Source: Nitrospinota bacterium (GTDB lineage Bacteria > Nitrospinota_A > UBA7883). Taken from it: a stretch of DNA of 6,930 nt. The notes under the pieces were generated by a model, which was given only the letters and a program-made list of their open reading frames with translations, was not told where the DNA came from and ran no database searches. Shown here one piece after another: positions 5,755 through 6,930 of the stretch. The position numbers were made by a program, and so were the translations under genes. The stretch is taken from the NCBI GenBank assembly GCA_029880775.1, contig JAOUNV010000104.1, positions 1-6,930 on the forward strand, read 5' to 3'. Each line of letters opens with the position of its first letter. Position 1 is the first letter of the stretch.

Positions 5755-6090
5755 GTGAATAGTATAGTGAATATTCGCGAAAGCATATACATTTTAGTCG
5801 TTTTGGGGATTTTGTCGGGCTGCGCTTCCACAGAAGTGGACAAGGCTTTCAGAGGCGATATGGAATCTTTCAAGGAAACAACGGTGATTGTGGGATATTG
5901 CCAAAGTTGCCATGTCCATCGAAAGTTCAATCCATCCACCCACCTGATCCAAAAGCCGCCCTTGTACAAGGAGCCTCCTTTCACAGAGGCCTCCGATTGC
6001 AAGACATGCCACTCCATCAAAAGAAACATCTGGAACGACATCGTTCAGGTGACAATATTCCCTAACGGTTCACTGGTGGAGTCGGAATGA
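5755..6090 (+). CDS. Small lipoprotein with two CXXCH haem-binding motifs
   Basis: The 111-residue product begins with a hydrophobic signal (IYILVVLGIL) ending in a lipobox LSGC, with the lipidated cysteine at residue 23 if the GTG at 5755 is used. The mature part has two CXXCH motifs, CQSCH at 49-53 and CKTCH at 82-86, which in exported proteins usually attach c-type haem covalently. Further histidines (H55, H63) could serve as distal ligands. It is therefore probably a small membrane-anchored dihaem cytochrome, though a metal-binding role of the cysteines is not excluded. The start is uncertain: GTG at 5755 is almost touching GGGG, so GTG at 5767 (four codons later) may be used instead, leaving the signal intact. 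The stop overlaps the ATG of the next gene (ATGA), so both are coupled. I do not recognise a named family. Confidence 0.75.
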   Translation: MNSIVNIRESIYILVVLGILSGCASTEVDKAFRGDMESFKETTVIVGYCQSCHVHRKFNPSTHLIQKPPLYKEPPFTEASDCKTCHSIKRNIWNDIVQVTIFPNGSLVESE

Positions 6091-6930
6091 AGGGAAAGGT
6101 GAAAGTGGGCATCATCGGCGCCGGTGAAGGCGCCAGCTTTCTTATGGAAATCCTCAAGGACAACCATGAGACCCGGATCGCAGGGATCGCCTACCGATCC
6201 GAAAACAGGCCAGCAGTCTTCGAGGCGAAAAAACTCGGTATAGAGCTGTACAAGGATTTCAGGGATCTGGTTGAGGCGCCGGATATCGAGATTATCATCG
6301 ATGTCTCCGGGAACCCCGATGTGGAGAAATACCTGGAAAACGACAAAAAATCGAAAGCCCAGTTGCTCTCCCCCCTGGGGACATGGCTGCTGTGGAGGCT
6401 TTTGGAGGAGAGCAAGACCAGAGAGCGGGAAACTGCCCGCAACCTGACCGAGCAACAGGTGCTCTACAGCGCCGGAGTCATGCTGGCCTCCGCTGCCAAC
6501 ACCCGCCAGACGCTGGATCTGATCATGGAGTCCGCCCTGAACATTATCGACATGAGCGCCGGCACTCTGGCCCTGTACACCGAGGAGGAGAGCGCCATGA
6601 CGATAAGCGCCAGCCTTGGCTTCTCTGAGGACGCCCTGCCGATAGGTTTTAAATGGAGGCTTCGTCCCGGCGGGCTCACTGGCCATATCCTCTCCAACAA
6701 CCATCCAACGGTAATAGAGGATATCGAAGCTGTGACCGATTTTGAAACTCAACCGCTGCTGGATATTGGGGTGCGGTCGCTCATCGCCACGCCTTTGAAA
6801 GTGACAGGAAAGATAGTAGGTATCCTCTATGTGAATGATTTCAAGACCCGTAAGTTCACTCCAAGAGAGATAAATATCCTGAGCCTGCTGGCGTTGCAGG
6901 CCGCCGCCGCCATAGACAAGGCTCTGCTTC
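6087..6930 (+). CDS. Rossmann-like domain plus GAF domain sensor protein (3' end outside window)
   Basis: The frame is open from ATG 6087 to the right edge, 281 codons. Residues 5-85 look like a nucleotide-binding Rossmann fold: VKVGIIGAGEGASFLMEIL with a Gly-rich turn at 8-15, an alternating strand/helix pattern (IAGIAYRS, GIELYKDFRDLVEAPDIEI) and IIIDVSGNP, as in NAD(P)-binding oxidoreductases of the homoserine-dehydrogenase or GFO/IDH type. No catalytic domain of those enzymes follows. A charged helical linker (about 97-125, LLEESKTRERETARNLTEQQ) leads into a GAF domain from about 135 to 281, with GLTGHIL, SLIATPLKV and GKIVGILYVND near its end. Such an arrangement is expected upstream of a histidine kinase or another output, which lies outside the window. 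A GGAG Shine-Dalgarno at 6078-6081 and overlap with the lipoprotein stop support the start. The ligand is unknown; NAD(H) sensing is inference. Confidence 0.85.
   Translation, partial: MKGKVKVGIIGAGEGASFLMEILKDNHETRIAGIAYRSENRPAVFEAKKLGIELYKDFRDLVEAPDIEIIIDVSGNPDVEKYLENDKKSKAQLLSPLGTWLLWRLLEESKTRERETARNLTEQQVLYSAGVMLASAANTRQTLDLIMESALNIIDMSAGTLALYTEEESAMTISASLGFSEDALPIGFKWRLRPGGLTGHILSNNHPTVIEDIEAVTDFETQPLLDIGVRSLIATPLKVTGKIVGILYVNDFKTRKFTPREINILSLLALQAAAAIDKALL

Noticed and set aside
6045..6752. Long - strand open frame of 235 codons opposite the Rossmann-GAF gene
   Set aside because: The + strand frame has clear domains and a Shine-Dalgarno. The antisense translation shows no recognisable motif.

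Overview
The window is a piece of a Gram-negative bacterial chromosome with moderately high GC and dense coding. It is mostly housekeeping DNA, with two short stretches of decayed DNA between genes. A lipoprotein with two CXXCH haem motifs, a Crp/Fnr regulator and a Rossmann-GAF protein suggest a respiratory, redox-responsive organism. A Deltaproteobacteria-, Nitrospirae- or Nitrospinae-like lineage would fit, but the sequence does not settle taxonomy.

Left edge to about 1.2 kb: the C-terminal part of a family 2 glycosyltransferase on the + strand (5' part outside the window) converges on a Crp/Fnr-family regulator on the - strand, with 20 bases between them. The regulator has its own candidate extended -10 promoter, followed by an inverted repeat that could be an autoregulatory operator. 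From 1.2 to 1.54 kb there is no intact gene. This gap holds nested inverted repeats and a degenerate 73-base fragment of a second crp-like gene, closely matching the neighbouring intact one. A 12-base direct repeat brackets the fragment, and one copy of it is the 3' end of recR.

1.54 to 4.15 kb: dnaX, ybaB and recR, in that transcription order on the - strand. This is the widespread replication/repair operon encoding the clamp-loader subunit, a nucleoid-associated protein and a recombination mediator. dnaX starts at TTG behind a strong Shine-Dalgarno. Near its 3' end is a run of nine A containing an in-frame A AAA AAC heptamer, with a -1 frame stop two codons later and a GC hairpin downstream. 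This predicts a shortened, gamma-like product.

4.16 to 4.63 kb: a gap between dnaX and rlmN containing a candidate dnaX promoter, a hairpin followed by six T, and the frameshifted 3' remnant and right end of an IS3-family insertion sequence. 4.63 to 5.69 kb: rlmN (- strand), a radical-SAM 23S rRNA/tRNA methyltransferase whose C-terminal catalytic-cysteine motif CGQLA is doubled.

5.69 kb to the right edge: divergent from rlmN, two translationally coupled + strand genes with ATGA overlap. They encode the two-CXXCH lipoprotein and a protein with an N-terminal Rossmann-like domain, a short helical linker and a GAF domain, cut off by the window edge. The pair looks like a haem-containing envelope protein linked to a cytoplasmic nucleotide- or redox-responsive sensor, possibly the N-terminus of a histidine kinase. 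It is the least familiar part of the window. No tRNA, rRNA or CRISPR array was seen.
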